From positions 248,001 to 312,000 of the forward strand of contig NZ_JANUGZ010000004.1 in assembly GCF_024753205.1 (NCBI RefSeq): a DNA stretch of 64,000 bases, in the 5' to 3' direction. Of the stretch, positions 29,380-38,366 are shown one piece after another. The notes under the pieces are model-generated. The model worked only from the letters and a program-made list of their open reading frames with translations, had not been told where the DNA came from and made no database searches. Source of the stretch: Massilia aurea. Lineage in GTDB: Bacteria > Pseudomonadota > Gammaproteobacteria > Burkholderiales > Burkholderiaceae_D. How positions within the stretch are numbered: position 1 is the first letter of the stretch; every line of letters starts with the position of its first letter. Position numbers and translations under genes: made by a program.

Positions 29380-30348
29380 TTATCTGTTGATGACGCCGAT
29401 TGCGATGCAGAACAATTGTGCTGCGGAACTGACCCGTCCGCCATCCAGGGCCCAGCGCCACCCCAGGTAATTGGGCAGATAGCGTGACGCCACCCCGCGA
29501 AAGCCCCTCAACCAGTCCTTGAATCGCTGGTGATAGGCGTTCACGTTCTGCACGTGGATGGCGTGGCTGCCCAAGCGCCTGACGCGTACGCCGACGCGCA
29601 GGTTCACTGCCTCGTGTGTGATGCGGTGCTTGCGTGCAAAGGCCCGATAAGCAGCATGGCTGTCGGTGACCAACAGCGCCTGCGGATCAAGCTTGGGCAG
29701 CAAGTCGCGTTCGAGTTGCGCGGCCGTCAGTGCGCCCCGGCCAGTGACGGCATCGATGGTCTGGCCGTTGCGGTCTCGCGCTACCAGAATGCAATCCAGA
29801 TGCCGGGAAATGCCACGCATGGGCGCGTGCCCGCCACGGCGACGCGCTGGACGATCGAGCGTGCGCGAGCCTTTTTGCGATTCGAGCAGGAACGTTTCGT
29901 CAGCTTCGACGATGCCATTCAGGGATGCCGGTCGGTCAAGCTTGACCCCAGCCAGAAAGCGGTGGCGCCACCGGAAGGCGGTATTGCGGTGCACGCCAAC
30001 CAGATCTGCACCTTTGCGCACGGATAGTGAATCGAGCAGCACCTGTGAATACGCGAGCCATTTGGCCTTGTGCCGAAGTCGCGCCAGCGGCGTGCCGCTC
30101 AGGTCGTTGAAGGTGCGCCCACAGTCGCAGCAGCGAAAGCGTTGCAGGTGGTTGGCGAATCCATGCCGGTGGCAGCGTTCGCCACCACAGCTGGGACAGC
30201 AGCGCCCTGGCGCTCTGGCTTGCGCGATCAGTGCGACCATCTGGTCGAGTCCGACTGCGGGGTGCAGGGCGTCTAGCACTTGGCGGCGCTGCGGCTGGTT
30301 CAGCGATGACAACTTTGCAAACCAGTTCCTGAAACGGGGCGCTTTCAT
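29380..30348 (-). mobile_element. IS1595-family transposase gene
   Basis: The 322-residue product has an N-terminal zinc ribbon (Cys51, 54 and Cys73, 76: CPSCG and CCDCG) and an ISXO2-like catalytic domain with acidic residues at Asp150 (VEADETF) and Asp229 (LLVTDSHAAY), followed by the late NVNAYHQRFKDWL segment, which provides the third site (Asn270 or its neighbour). These match the DDE/DDN transposases of the IS1595 family. The reading frame is intact, so the element may be active. Terminal inverted repeats and an eight-base target duplication could not be defined confidently, so the insertion boundaries are unknown. Confidence 0.85.
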
Positions 30349-30638
30349 GAGCGGCTCCTGATGCTGGGGACAGGCGTTGGACCACCTGGCTGCTCATCAG
30401 TTCAAAGCTTTCCTCTATTTAACGCTGACTGCGCCTTGCCCGTGTCATCCTGTTGTCACCTCCCAACACATGCATACGCGATATTCACCCGTCTGCGTGT
30501 ATCGAAAAGTAAAAAAATCACCACGGCCAGCGCCGTTGCAAGTCCACCCGCTAGAATGTTCTTTTGCCGGCACGCAGCAGGCGCGACCGGTCAGACGTTG
30601 TTTATCCCTGCGAACACTTAGCAACCAAGGACTTATCC
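30349..30638. other. Intergenic region between the transposase and the first M13 peptidase
   Basis: This 290-base stretch should contain one end of the insertion sequence and the promoter of the peptidase gene. No inverted repeat matching the left side of the element was found by eye. AAGGA at 30627-30631 is the ribosome-binding site for the GTG start at 30639. No other feature is seen. Confidence 0.4.
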
Positions 30639-32726
30639 GTGAAGCGACTTCTCCTGAGTACCCTGACCCTGTCCCTGGCGGCAGCCTTCGCCGCACCGGC
30701 CATGGCCGCCGACGCCGCGCCTGCGGCCGCCGCCGCTGTGCCGACAACCGCCACCGCACCGGCCGGCGTCATCTCCGGCATCGACACCCAGTACATCGAC
30801 AACAGCGTGCGTCCGCAGGACGATTTCTTCACGCACCTGAACGGCAAGTGGCTGAAAGAGACCGAGATCCCGGGTGACCGCTCGAGCTGGGGCACCTTCA
30901 TGAAGCTGCGCGAAGACACCACGCCGCAACTGCTGGCGATCATCGAGGCGGCGCAGAAGGACACGGGCGCCAAGGCAGGTACCGAAGCGAAGAAGATCGG
31001 CGACCTGTACGCCAGCTTCATGGACGACGCGCGCCGCGAAGCGCTCGGCTACAAGCCGCTGACCGGCGAGCTGTCGCGCATCCGCACGCTCAAGGACAAG
31101 AAGGGTATTCCGGCGCTGGCCGCTCACCTGGGCAAGATTGGCGTGGCCAGCCCGTACGGCATCTACGTCGGCCAGGACATGCGCGAGTCGACCCGCCATG
31201 CAACCTATATCAGCCAGAGCGGCCTGGGCATGCCCGACCGCGACTACTACCTGAAGGCGGACGACGCCAAGCTGGCCGAGATCCGCGCCAAGTACCAGGT
31301 GCACGTCGAGAAGATGCTGGCGCTGGCCGGCGAAAAGAACGCCGCCGCGCAGGCCAAGGCAATCGTCGACTTCGAGACCGATCTGGCGAAAGTCCAGTGG
31401 ACCAAGGTCGAGAACCGCGATCCGGTCAAGCGCTACAACAAGATGACGGTGGCCGAGCTCGCCAAGCTGGCGCCGGGCTACGACTGGAAAGGCGCACTGG
31501 CCGCCGCCGGCGTGGGCAACAAGATCGACACCATCATCGTCAACCAGCCAAGCTACTTCACGGGCTTCGATGCGCTGCTGGCCAAGACCGACCTGGCCAC
31601 GCTCAAGTCGTATTTCGAATGGCAGCTGCTGCGCGAATACGCGCCGTACCTATCGAAGGCGTTCGTCGACGAGAACTTCGCGTTCTACGGCACCGCACTG
31701 ACCGGCGTGGCCGAGCAGCGGCCGAGCTGGAAGCGCGGCGTGTCCACCGTCGAAGGCACGCTGGGCGAGGCGCTGGGCAAGCTGTACGTGGCCGAGCATT
31801 TCCCGGCCGAGCGCAAGGCGCGCATGGAACAGCTGGTGAAGAACCTGATCATCGCCTATGGTCAGTCGATCGACAATCTGGAGTGGATGAGCCCTGCGAC
31901 CAAAAAGGAAGCGCGCGCCAAGCTGGCCAAGTTCACGCCGAAGATCGGCTACCCGGACAAGTGGCGCGATTACTCGCGCCTGACGATCAAGCGCGATGAC
32001 CTGGTAGGCAATGCGATGCGTGCGTCGACCTTCGCCTACAACTACAACATCGACAAGCTCGGCAAGCCGATCGACCATACCGAGTGGGGCATGACGCCGC
32101 AGACGGTCAACGCCTATTACCGCAGCACGATGAACGAGATCGTGTTCCCGGCCGCGATCCTGCAGCCGCCATTCTTCGACATGCGCGCCGACGACGCGGT
32201 CAACTACGGCGCCATCGGCGCCGTGATCGGCCATGAAATCGGCCACGGTTTCGATGACAAGGGCAGCCAGTCCGATGGCGACGGCAATTTGCGCGACTGG
32301 TGGACGGCCGAAGACCGCGCCGCCTTCAAGGCCCGCACCGACAAGCTGGTCAAGCAGTTCAACGGCTACGCGCCGCTGCCAGGCTACAACGTGAACGGCG
32401 AACTGACGCTGGGCGAGAACATCGGCGACAACGCCGGCCTGTCGATCGGCTACAAGGCGTATAAATTGTCGCTGGCCGGCAAGCCGGCGCCGGTGATCGA
32501 TGGCCTGACGGGCGACCAGCGCTTCTTCATGGGCTTTGGCCAGGTGTGGCGCTCGAAGATGCGTGAAGCCCAGCAGATCAACCAGGTGAAAACCGATCCG
32601 CACTCGCCGGGCCAGTTCCGCGCCAACGGCACCGTGTCGAACATGCCCGAGTTCTACGAGGCGTTTAACGTGAAACCAGGCGACAAGATGTACCTGCCAC
32701 CGGAAGACCGGGTCATCATCTGGTAA
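30639..32726 (+). CDS. M13-family (neprilysin-like) metallopeptidase, first of a tandem pair
   Basis: The 695-residue secreted zinc endopeptidase has a signal peptide (MKRLLLSTLTLSLAAAFAAPAMA), an Ala-rich spacer, a peptidase M13 N-terminal domain and a C-terminal catalytic domain. The zinc motif HEIGHGFDD starts at His532; the third ligand is Glu in GELTLGENIGD and the NAYY substrate-binding motif is present. The start is GTG at 30639 with AAGGA seven bases upstream. It is expected in the periplasm. The next gene is a close paralogue. Confidence 0.93.
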   Translation: MKRLLLSTLTLSLAAAFAAPAMAADAAPAAAAAVPTTATAPAGVISGIDTQYIDNSVRPQDDFFTHLNGKWLKETEIPGDRSSWGTFMKLREDTTPQLLAIIEAAQKDTGAKAGTEAKKIGDLYASFMDDARREALGYKPLTGELSRIRTLKDKKGIPALAAHLGKIGVASPYGIYVGQDMRESTRHATYISQSGLGMPDRDYYLKADDAKLAEIRAKYQVHVEKMLALAGEKNAAAQAKAIVDFETDLAKVQWTKVENRDPVKRYNKMTVAELAKLAPGYDWKGALAAAGVGNKIDTIIVNQPSYFTGFDALLAKTDLATLKSYFEWQLLREYAPYLSKAFVDENFAFYGTALTGVAEQRPSWKRGVSTVEGTLGEALGKLYVAEHFPAERKARMEQLVKNLIIAYGQSIDNLEWMSPATKKEARAKLAKFTPKIGYPDKWRDYSRLTIKRDDLVGNAMRASTFAYNYNIDKLGKPIDHTEWGMTPQTVNAYYRSTMNEIVFPAAILQPPFFDMRADDAVNYGAIGAVIGHEIGHGFDDKGSQSDGDGNLRDWWTAEDRAAFKARTDKLVKQFNGYAPLPGYNVNGELTLGENIGDNAGLSIGYKAYKLSLAGKPAPVIDGLTGDQRFFMGFGQVWRSKMREAQQINQVKTDPHSPGQFRANGTVSNMPEFYEAFNVKPGDKMYLPPEDRVIIW

Positions 32727-32741
32727 GGTTCCATGACAAGG

Positions 32742-32768
32742 GGCCGGCGTCACGAGCGCCGGCCTTTT
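32742..32768 (+). terminator. Weak terminator between the two M13 peptidase genes
   Basis: GGCCGGCG (32742-32749) pairs with CGCCGGCC (32757-32764) around TCACGAG, followed by TTTT. The short T tract suggests partial read-through into the second gene. Confidence 0.55.
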
Positions 32769-32802
32769 GCATTGCACTCACAAACAAACAAAGAGAGATA
32801 CC

Positions 32803-34869
32803 ATGCAACGAAAACTGATCAGCGCAGCAGCGCTGGTGTTGACCACGTCGTTCATCGCGCCAATGGCGCTGGCCCAGGCTACCGCCGCCACGGCCACTGC
32901 GCCGGCCGGTGCATCGTCCGGCATTGCAACGCAATACATCGAACCGTCCGTGCGCGCGCAGGACGACTTCTTCGAACACCTCAACGGCAAGTGGCTCAAG
33001 AGCGTCGAGATCCCGGCCGACAAGTCGACCTGGGGCGCGTTCCACCAGCTGCGCGACGACACGCTGCCGCAACTGCGCGCGATCATCGAGCGCACCGCCG
33101 CCGACAAGAACGCCGCCGCCGGTAGCGAAGCGCGCAAGATCGGCGACTTCTACGCCAGCTACATGGACGAGGCGCGCCTCGAGCAGCTGGGCGCCACGCC
33201 GCTCAAGGGCGAGATGAGCAAGATCGCCGCGCTCAAGAGCAAGGCCGAACTGCCGGCGCTGTTCGCCAACCTGAATCGCGCCGGTGTGACCGTGCCGTTC
33301 ACGTTCTTCATCCACCAGGATGCCAAGGATTCGACCAAGTACGTCGCCGACCTGTACCAGTCAGGCCTGGGCATGCCCGACCGCGACTATTACCTGAAGC
33401 AGGACGACGCCAAGCTGGCGGACGTGCGCGCCAAGTACCAGGTGCACATCGAGAAGATGCTGGCGCTGGCCGGCAGCAAGACCGCCGCCGCTGACGCGAA
33501 AGCCATCCTCGACCTGGAAACCCGACTGGCCAAGGTCCAGTGGACCAAGGTCGAGAACCGCGATCCGATCAAGACTTATAACAAGGTCGAGTTCAGCAAG
33601 CTGGCCGCGATGGCGCCGGGCTACGACTGGAACACCTGGCTGAAAGCCTCGGGCCTGCAGGGCAAGGCAACGTATCTGATCGTCAGCCAGCCAACCTACC
33701 TGAAAGGTTTTACCGATGTCCTGAACAGCGTGCCGCTGGCGACCTGGAAAGCGTATCTGCAATTCCAGACCGTGAACAGCTACGCGAACTACCTGTCGAA
33801 AGCCTTCGTCGACCAGCGCTTCTCGTTCAACGGCACCACGCTGGCCGGCATTCCTGAACTCGAACCACGCTGGAAACGCGGCGTCTCGACGCTCGAGGGC
33901 AGCCTGGGCGATGCGGTGGGCAAGCTGTACGTGAAAGACCACTTCCCGGCCGAGCGCAAGGCGCGCATGGAAGTGCTGGTCAACAACCTGCTGGCAGCCT
34001 ACAAGGATTCGATCGACACGCTCGACTGGATGAGCCCGGCGACCAAGAAGGAAGCGCAAACCAAGCTGGCCAAGTTCACGCCGAAGATCGGTTACCCGAA
34101 CAAGTGGAAGGAATACACGGCGCTGACCGTCAAGCGCGATGACCTGGTGGGCAACGTGATGCGTTCGCGCGACGTCGAATACAACCGCGAACTGAACAAA
34201 CTGGGTAAACCAATCGACCGCGACGAGTGGGGCATGACGCCGCAAACCGTCAACGCGTACTACAACCCGGAACTGAACGAAATCGTGTTCCCGGCCGCGA
34301 TCCTGCAGCCGCCGTTCTTCGATGCGAAGGCCGACGATGCGGTCAACTACGGCGGCATCGGCGCCGTGATCGGCCACGAGATCAGCCACGGCTTCGATGA
34401 CCAGGGTTCGCAGTACGACGGCGACGGCAATATGCGCAACTGGTGGACCGAAGAAGACGGCAAGCGTTTCGGCGAAAAGACCAAGGCCCTGATCGCCCAG
34501 TACGCTGCATTCAGCCCGCTTGAAGGGTACAACGTGAATGGCGAACTGACGCTCGGCGAAAACATCGGCGACAACTCGGGTCTGGCGATTGCTTACAAGG
34601 CCTACAAGATCTCGCTCAAGGGCAAAACAGCGCCCGTGATCGATGGCCTGACTGGCGACCAGCGCTTCTACATGGGCTGGGGCCAGGTGTGGCGCACGAA
34701 AATGCGCGAGCCGGCGCAGATTGCGCAGATCAAGACCGACCCGCACTCGCCGGCGCAGTACCGCGCCAATGGCACGCTGAAGAACCAGCCTGGCTTCTAC
34801 GAGGCGTTCAAGGTCAAGGCCGGCGACAAGATGTACCTGGCGCCGAAGGATCGCGTGATCATCTGGTAA
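32803..34869 (+). CDS. M13-family metallopeptidase, second of a tandem pair
   Basis: Paralogue of the preceding gene: the same architecture of signal peptide (MQRKLISAAALVLTTSFIAPMALAQ), M13 N-terminal domain and gluzincin domain with HEISHGFDD (His525), a GELTLGENIGD motif and the same C-terminus (PKDRVIIW). Large blocks are identical in sequence, pointing to gene duplication. 688 residues. The purine-rich AAAGAGAG sequence just upstream is the likely ribosome-binding site. Substrate differences between the two copies cannot be judged from sequence. Confidence 0.93.
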   Translation: MQRKLISAAALVLTTSFIAPMALAQATAATATAPAGASSGIATQYIEPSVRAQDDFFEHLNGKWLKSVEIPADKSTWGAFHQLRDDTLPQLRAIIERTAADKNAAAGSEARKIGDFYASYMDEARLEQLGATPLKGEMSKIAALKSKAELPALFANLNRAGVTVPFTFFIHQDAKDSTKYVADLYQSGLGMPDRDYYLKQDDAKLADVRAKYQVHIEKMLALAGSKTAAADAKAILDLETRLAKVQWTKVENRDPIKTYNKVEFSKLAAMAPGYDWNTWLKASGLQGKATYLIVSQPTYLKGFTDVLNSVPLATWKAYLQFQTVNSYANYLSKAFVDQRFSFNGTTLAGIPELEPRWKRGVSTLEGSLGDAVGKLYVKDHFPAERKARMEVLVNNLLAAYKDSIDTLDWMSPATKKEAQTKLAKFTPKIGYPNKWKEYTALTVKRDDLVGNVMRSRDVEYNRELNKLGKPIDRDEWGMTPQTVNAYYNPELNEIVFPAAILQPPFFDAKADDAVNYGGIGAVIGHEISHGFDDQGSQYDGDGNMRNWWTEEDGKRFGEKTKALIAQYAAFSPLEGYNVNGELTLGENIGDNSGLAIAYKAYKISLKGKTAPVIDGLTGDQRFYMGWGQVWRTKMREPAQIAQIKTDPHSPAQYRANGTLKNQPGFYEAFKVKAGDKMYLAPKDRVIIW

Positions 34870-34899
34870 GCCTGCAGCGCAGGCCACTGCGTATATAAG

Positions 34900-34930
34900 A
34901 CAAGGGCCGCTTTCGCGGCCCTTGTTGTTT
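34900..34930. terminator. Terminator between the M13 peptidase and the convergent beta-helix gene
   Basis: ACAAGGGCCGC (34900-34910) pairs with GCGGCCCTTGT (34915-34925) around TTTC; a T-rich run follows on the plus strand. It can serve both convergent genes. Confidence 0.75.
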
Positions 34931-34947
34931 CCGTCACCCTGCTGCGA

Positions 34948-36555
34948 TCAGCGTGCCTGGCTCGAATAGCTGCACGACTTGACCGTGCCTTCGATCGGAT
35001 CGCCGAACACGGCATTGGTGCAGGCGGTGCGGGTCGTGAACGCCTTGGTGGCGTAGGCGCCCGGCACGCCGTAGCGCACGTCGCGGGTGCCGGTGAACGA
35101 GCAGGTACCGTTTTCGGCGGCGCATGCGGTCCAGGTCACGGGCGTGGTCGGCGCCGGGGTGGGCGCGCTCGACGTGGTCGCCGAATAGCTGCAGGTCTTG
35201 ACCGTGCCTTCGATCGGATCACCGAACACGGCGTTCGAGCACTGGACATTGTTGGTAAACACCTTGACGACCCAGGTATTGCCCGCGCCGTAGCGCACCT
35301 CACGCGTGCCGCTGAAACCGCAGGTGGCGTTTTCCGCGGCGCAGGTGGTCCAGGCAGATGGTGCTGGCGTGCTGCCCGAGCCCAGTGCGGCGTAGGCGCC
35401 GATATCGCGCGCGCTTGCCGCGGCGCGGGTTTCACCCGACGCCGTATGCTTGTACTGGGCCACTGGCGTCAACGACACGCCGGCTGCTGACACGCCCGGC
35501 ACCGAACCGGCGTTAATCACCAGTACGTTCGCGATCGGATGCAGATCGAACAGCAGGCGGTTGATGAAGCCTGGCACGAGCGAACGGAAGTTGGTCCGGT
35601 CGATGGCATTGCTCTGGTTGGTCGCAGCGCCAAAGCCGCCAAAGATATTGTTTTGCAGCAGAACCGGCTTGGTCACGCTACCGCCCACCAGCACGAAGGT
35701 GCCGCGCACGCTGTCGTCGTTCAGGAACGTATTGTTGACCACATACAGATCCTGACCAGGATTGCTTGCGCCTTCATTGCCATAGGCCAGTAAACCGGGA
35801 TTGTTGTGACCGGCTGGCTGGTGGATCACGTTGCCGATGACATACGACGTACCAGCATTCGGCAAGTCGATCTCGTAGCTCGGTTTGCCGGTGCTGCTCG
35901 AGAAGCGGTTGTAATTGATCGTATTGACGCTGGCGCGCGACTTCAGGTTATGACCGCCATTGGCGTCGTGCGAATAGTTGTAGCGGAACGTCAGGCTGCC
36001 GACGTGACCGATGTAGACATTGTGGCTGTAACCGTCACCCCGGCCGTTGGAACCGAATTCGGTGTTTTCGATCACGATACTGCTGTTGTCATTGGCGCCG
36101 GTGAGGATGCCGTTTTCGTTATCGTGCAAGTACGATGAACGCAAGGTGAAGTTGGTGCCTTCGATACGCAGTGCAGCGCCGTTGCGGTCAGGCACTGCCG
36201 CGCCGGCCATCTCGACGTTTTCCACCGTGATGTTGTTACCCTGAATAACCCAGGTGCCCTTGCCTTGCGCATTCTTGCCTGCTGCGTCGATCTTGGGCCG
36301 GCCGTTCACGCCGCGGATGGTCAGATTGCTGGCGCCGATGGCGCACACGTCGCCGCTGTAGGTTTTCCCGCCGTCAATCTGGATGAGATCGCCGGACTGT
36401 GCACGGGCAAAGGCAGCGCAGGGCGCAGCATAAGTTTTTCCTGGCCCCACTGACAGGGTGGCGGCAGAAGCGCCGCCGGCTGCGGCAAGTGCTACGAGGA
36501 AAATAGCTGACAAGCGGCACGACGCGGGCACGGCAGATTTTGAACGGAGGGACAT
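34948..36555 (-). CDS. Secreted right-handed beta-helix protein with two Cys-rich C-terminal repeats
   Basis: The 535-residue protein has a signal peptide (LSAIFLVALAAAGGASA), then about 370 residues of right-handed parallel beta-helix rich in Asn, Gly and short hydrophobic strands (for example NNTFLNDDSV), as in pectate-lyase-like and chondroitinase-like folds. Two tandem modules of about 57 residues end the protein. Each starts WT-x-CAAEN-x-TC-F-x-GTR-x-VRYG and ends NAVFGDPIEGTVK-x-CSYS with four Cys. They resemble small disulfide-stabilised carbohydrate-binding modules, but the family is not named with confidence. Location: secreted or outer surface. Function: probably binds or cuts a polysaccharide, possibly the EPS made nearby. 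Confidence 0.8.
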   Translation of the reverse strand: MSLRSKSAVPASCRLSAIFLVALAAAGGASAATLSVGPGKTYAAPCAAFARAQSGDLIQIDGGKTYSGDVCAIGASNLTIRGVNGRPKIDAAGKNAQGKGTWVIQGNNITVENVEMAGAAVPDRNGAALRIEGTNFTLRSSYLHDNENGILTGANDNSSIVIENTEFGSNGRGDGYSHNVYIGHVGSLTFRYNYSHDANGGHNLKSRASVNTINYNRFSSSTGKPSYEIDLPNAGTSYVIGNVIHQPAGHNNPGLLAYGNEGASNPGQDLYVVNNTFLNDDSVRGTFVLVGGSVTKPVLLQNNIFGGFGAATNQSNAIDRTNFRSLVPGFINRLLFDLHPIANVLVINAGSVPGVSAAGVSLTPVAQYKHTASGETRAAASARDIGAYAALGSGSTPAPSAWTTCAAENATCGFSGTREVRYGAGNTWVVKVFTNNVQCSNAVFGDPIEGTVKTCSYSATTSSAPTPAPTTPVTWTACAAENGTCSFTGTRDVRYGVPGAYATKAFTTRTACTNAVFGDPIEGTVKSCSYSSQAR

Positions 36556-36710
36556 GGTGTACTGATCCTGTAAAGATTCCGGGTGGAATTTATTTCGACT
36601 GGAGGCTGTGCAGGATAAGGTATTTATTTGTCGCGATTTGTAAGCAATTGTTACTTTACTTTTAAATCAACATGATACGTATGATAAATAAGGAGGTTTA
36701 AAAGAAACAC

Positions 36711-36730
36711 AATTAATTGTTCAATTAATT
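36711..36730. promoter_or_regulatory. Near-perfect AT-rich palindrome upstream of the beta-helix gene
   Basis: AATTAATTG-TT-CAATTAATT is a nine-base perfect inverted repeat 156 bases upstream of the beta-helix ATG, in an AT-rich promoter region (36556-36780). It is the best operator candidate in the region. No regulator is identified. Confidence 0.4.
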
Positions 36731-36790
36731 CACAATCGTTATGCCTCTGGCAGGCGGTCATGCTGTTCTGAAAGTAAAAATGTCAGATAA

Positions 36791-36816
36791 ACAAAAAGCG
36801 CCGCATGCGGCGCTTT
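36791..36816 (-). terminator. Terminator of the cytochrome c gene
   Basis: AAAGCGCCGCA (36795-36805) pairs exactly with TGCGGCGCTTT (36806-36816), a 22-base palindrome; the minus-strand transcript then runs into a short T tract (A residues 36793-36797). It follows the cytochrome gene stop. Confidence 0.75.
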
Positions 36817-36840
36817 GTTGTTTGCGGATTCTGATGACGG

Positions 36841-37779
36841 TTATTTGACTGCAGCCACCATGTAGTCCACAGCAGCCTTGACGTCGGCGTCGGGGAGCGC
36901 CGAGCCCCCTTTTGGCGGCATGACACCGGCTTTGCCCTGGAATCCCTTGATGGCATGGTCATACAAGACCGAGGAGCCCTGACCGATGCGCGCACTCCAC
37001 GCCGCCTTGTCCCCAAACTTGGGCGCGCCTGCGATACCGGCGCCATGACAGGCGAAACATGCCGTGTCGTACGCCTTTTTGCCGGTATCGGCGCTGGCCA
37101 CGGCCGGACCAGCAACTGGCGCCGCTGCTGCTGCAGGCGCCGCTGCCGCCACGGCGGCGGGGGCTGCGGCGACCGGTGCAGCAGCCATTGCGCTGGCAGC
37201 GTCACCGGCAACCGGCGCAGCGGCGGCGGTGGTTGCAGCAGCAGGTGCAGTAGCAGGTACAGCAGCAGGGGCGGGCACAACCGGTTCCTTGAAGCTGGCG
37301 CCACTCTGATTGGTCATGAAGACGACGGCGCGCGCCACTTCCAGATCGTCCAGATCCGGGTTGCCGCCCTTGGCCGGCATGGCGCGGATCCCGTTGATCG
37401 CGTGCGTGACCAGCGTATCGTAACCCTGCGCCAGGCGGGTAGCCCAGGCAGCTTTGTCGCCCGTTTTGGGGGAGCCCGCCATCCCACTGTCGTGGCACGC
37501 CGCACAGGTAGCGGTGTACACGGCGCCACCTGCCAGCAGGACACGCGGCGTATTGGCATCGCGCAATGTAAAACCTGCATCGGAAACGGGGCGGATACGC
37601 GCGGCAATGGCCTCGGCGCTCTGGGCATTGCTGCCTGCGCCGGTGGTCGACGCATTGGTGACGAAGGTGACCAGCAAGATGATGCCAAGGACAACGACTA
37701 GAAAAAATCCCGCGACAGCAATCACGAGCTGTTTGGGCGTACGAATGAGGGATTCGTGGTCGTGCTGTGCGTCGCTCAT
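36841..37779 (-). CDS. Di-haem c-type cytochrome, membrane anchored
   Basis: The 312-residue protein has an N-terminal transmembrane segment (LVIAVAGFFLVVVLGIILLVTFV), then two cytochrome c domains with CAACH and CFACH haem-binding motifs, separated by a long Ala/Pro/Val-rich linker (about residues 160-215). Each domain ends with a Met ligand candidate in a GG-rich segment (MPAKGGNPDL and MPPKGGSALP). The domains resemble cytochrome c5/CBB3-associated types. Function: probable electron carrier on the periplasmic face of the inner membrane. It has a leader with a terminator-like hairpin (separate feature). Haem is attached by the Ccm system, which is not in this window. Confidence 0.9.
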   Translation of the reverse strand: MSDAQHDHESLIRTPKQLVIAVAGFFLVVVLGIILLVTFVTNASTTGAGSNAQSAEAIAARIRPVSDAGFTLRDANTPRVLLAGGAVYTATCAACHDSGMAGSPKTGDKAAWATRLAQGYDTLVTHAINGIRAMPAKGGNPDLDDLEVARAVVFMTNQSGASFKEPVVPAPAAVPATAPAAATTAAAAPVAGDAASAMAAAPVAAAPAAVAAAAPAAAAAPVAGPAVASADTGKKAYDTACFACHGAGIAGAPKFGDKAAWSARIGQGSSVLYDHAIKGFQGKAGVMPPKGGSALPDADVKAAVDYMVAAVK

Positions 37780-37796
37780 GATTTCCTTAATTCAAT

Positions 37797-37840
37797 TAAA
37801 AAAACCGGCCACTGGGGCGCTGCGATCTAGTGGCTTTTTT
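37797..37840. promoter_or_regulatory. Terminator-like hairpin in the cytochrome c leader
   Basis: GCCACT (37808-37813) pairs with AGTGGC (37829-37834) around a 15-base loop. On the minus strand the hairpin is followed by CGG and a run of seven T before the AAGGA ribosome-binding site, so it would sit within a roughly 75-base 5' leader as a possible attenuator. On the plus strand it has six T directly after the stem and would look like a terminator with no upstream gene. Confidence 0.45.
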
Positions 37841-37861
37841 GCAAGTGCCGTCGAGCATCTT

Positions 37862-37890
37862 ATTATAGTGTAAACCTGTATTGATGCCAG
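37862..37890 (-). promoter_or_regulatory. Probable promoter of the cytochrome c gene
   Basis: On the minus strand a perfect TATAAT (37867-37862) lies 17 bases after CTGGCA (37890-37885, four of six matches to the -35 consensus). The start site would be near 37855, giving a leader of about 75 bases. Confidence 0.6.
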
Positions 37891-37956
37891 GGTTTTTCGG
37901 GCGCTGCCCATGGACGTACTCGACGAAAGACTGTATCCTTCGCTACGCTTGCCAGT

Positions 37957-38032
37957 GCGGCTGTAGCTCAGTGGATAGAGTATTGGCCTCCGAAGCCAAG
38001 GGTCGCTGGTTCGATTCCAGCCAGCCGCACCA
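37957..38032 (+). tRNA. tRNA-Arg (anticodon CCG)
   Basis: A 76-base cloverleaf: acceptor stem GCGGCTG/CAGCCGC (the discriminator base A and an encoded CCA follow), D-stem GCTC/GAGT, anticodon stem TTGGC/GCCAA with loop CTCCGAA giving anticodon CCG (decoding CGG), and T-loop TTCGATT. The 3' CCA is encoded (ends at 38032). Confidence 0.95.
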
Positions 38033-38366
38033 ATTTGGCATCTTGCCATCCCGTTTTCCCGCATCTGGCGTTGCCGTACAACGCTTGCCCGGCAGTTGTA
38101 CTTCTTGTCACTCCCATACCAGTCCAGGTTCTGCTGTGTCTTATTGACCACTTCCTGACTGCAAGTCCCTGTTGTTCATCAATTATTCTGAAATCTATAG
38201 CGCACGATTACAACCTTTGCGTGGCTTTCTGCATGGTCAGTGCTAAAATCCCTCGACTTTATTGCATTGCGGAACTAATGTTGTCTTTCGATGCAACTGT
38301 ACTGACGAACCTACAGGGTTCGAGCACGCACATGTTGCAACAAGCTGACGGGGCAGCAGCCTGTCG
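38033..38366. other. Intergenic region downstream of tRNA-Arg
   Basis: A TGGCA-TCT-TGCCA hairpin (38036-38048) directly follows the tRNA and may be a weak terminator. Small overlapping ORFs (for example 38035-38370) have no coding signature. No other structure is seen before the EPS promoter. Confidence 0.4.

Noticed and set aside
29361..30400. Terminal inverted repeats of the IS1595 element
   Set aside because: TCAGTCAA on the left and TCAGTTCAA on the right look similar but differ by an insertion and lie in the same orientation, so I did not call ends or a target duplication.
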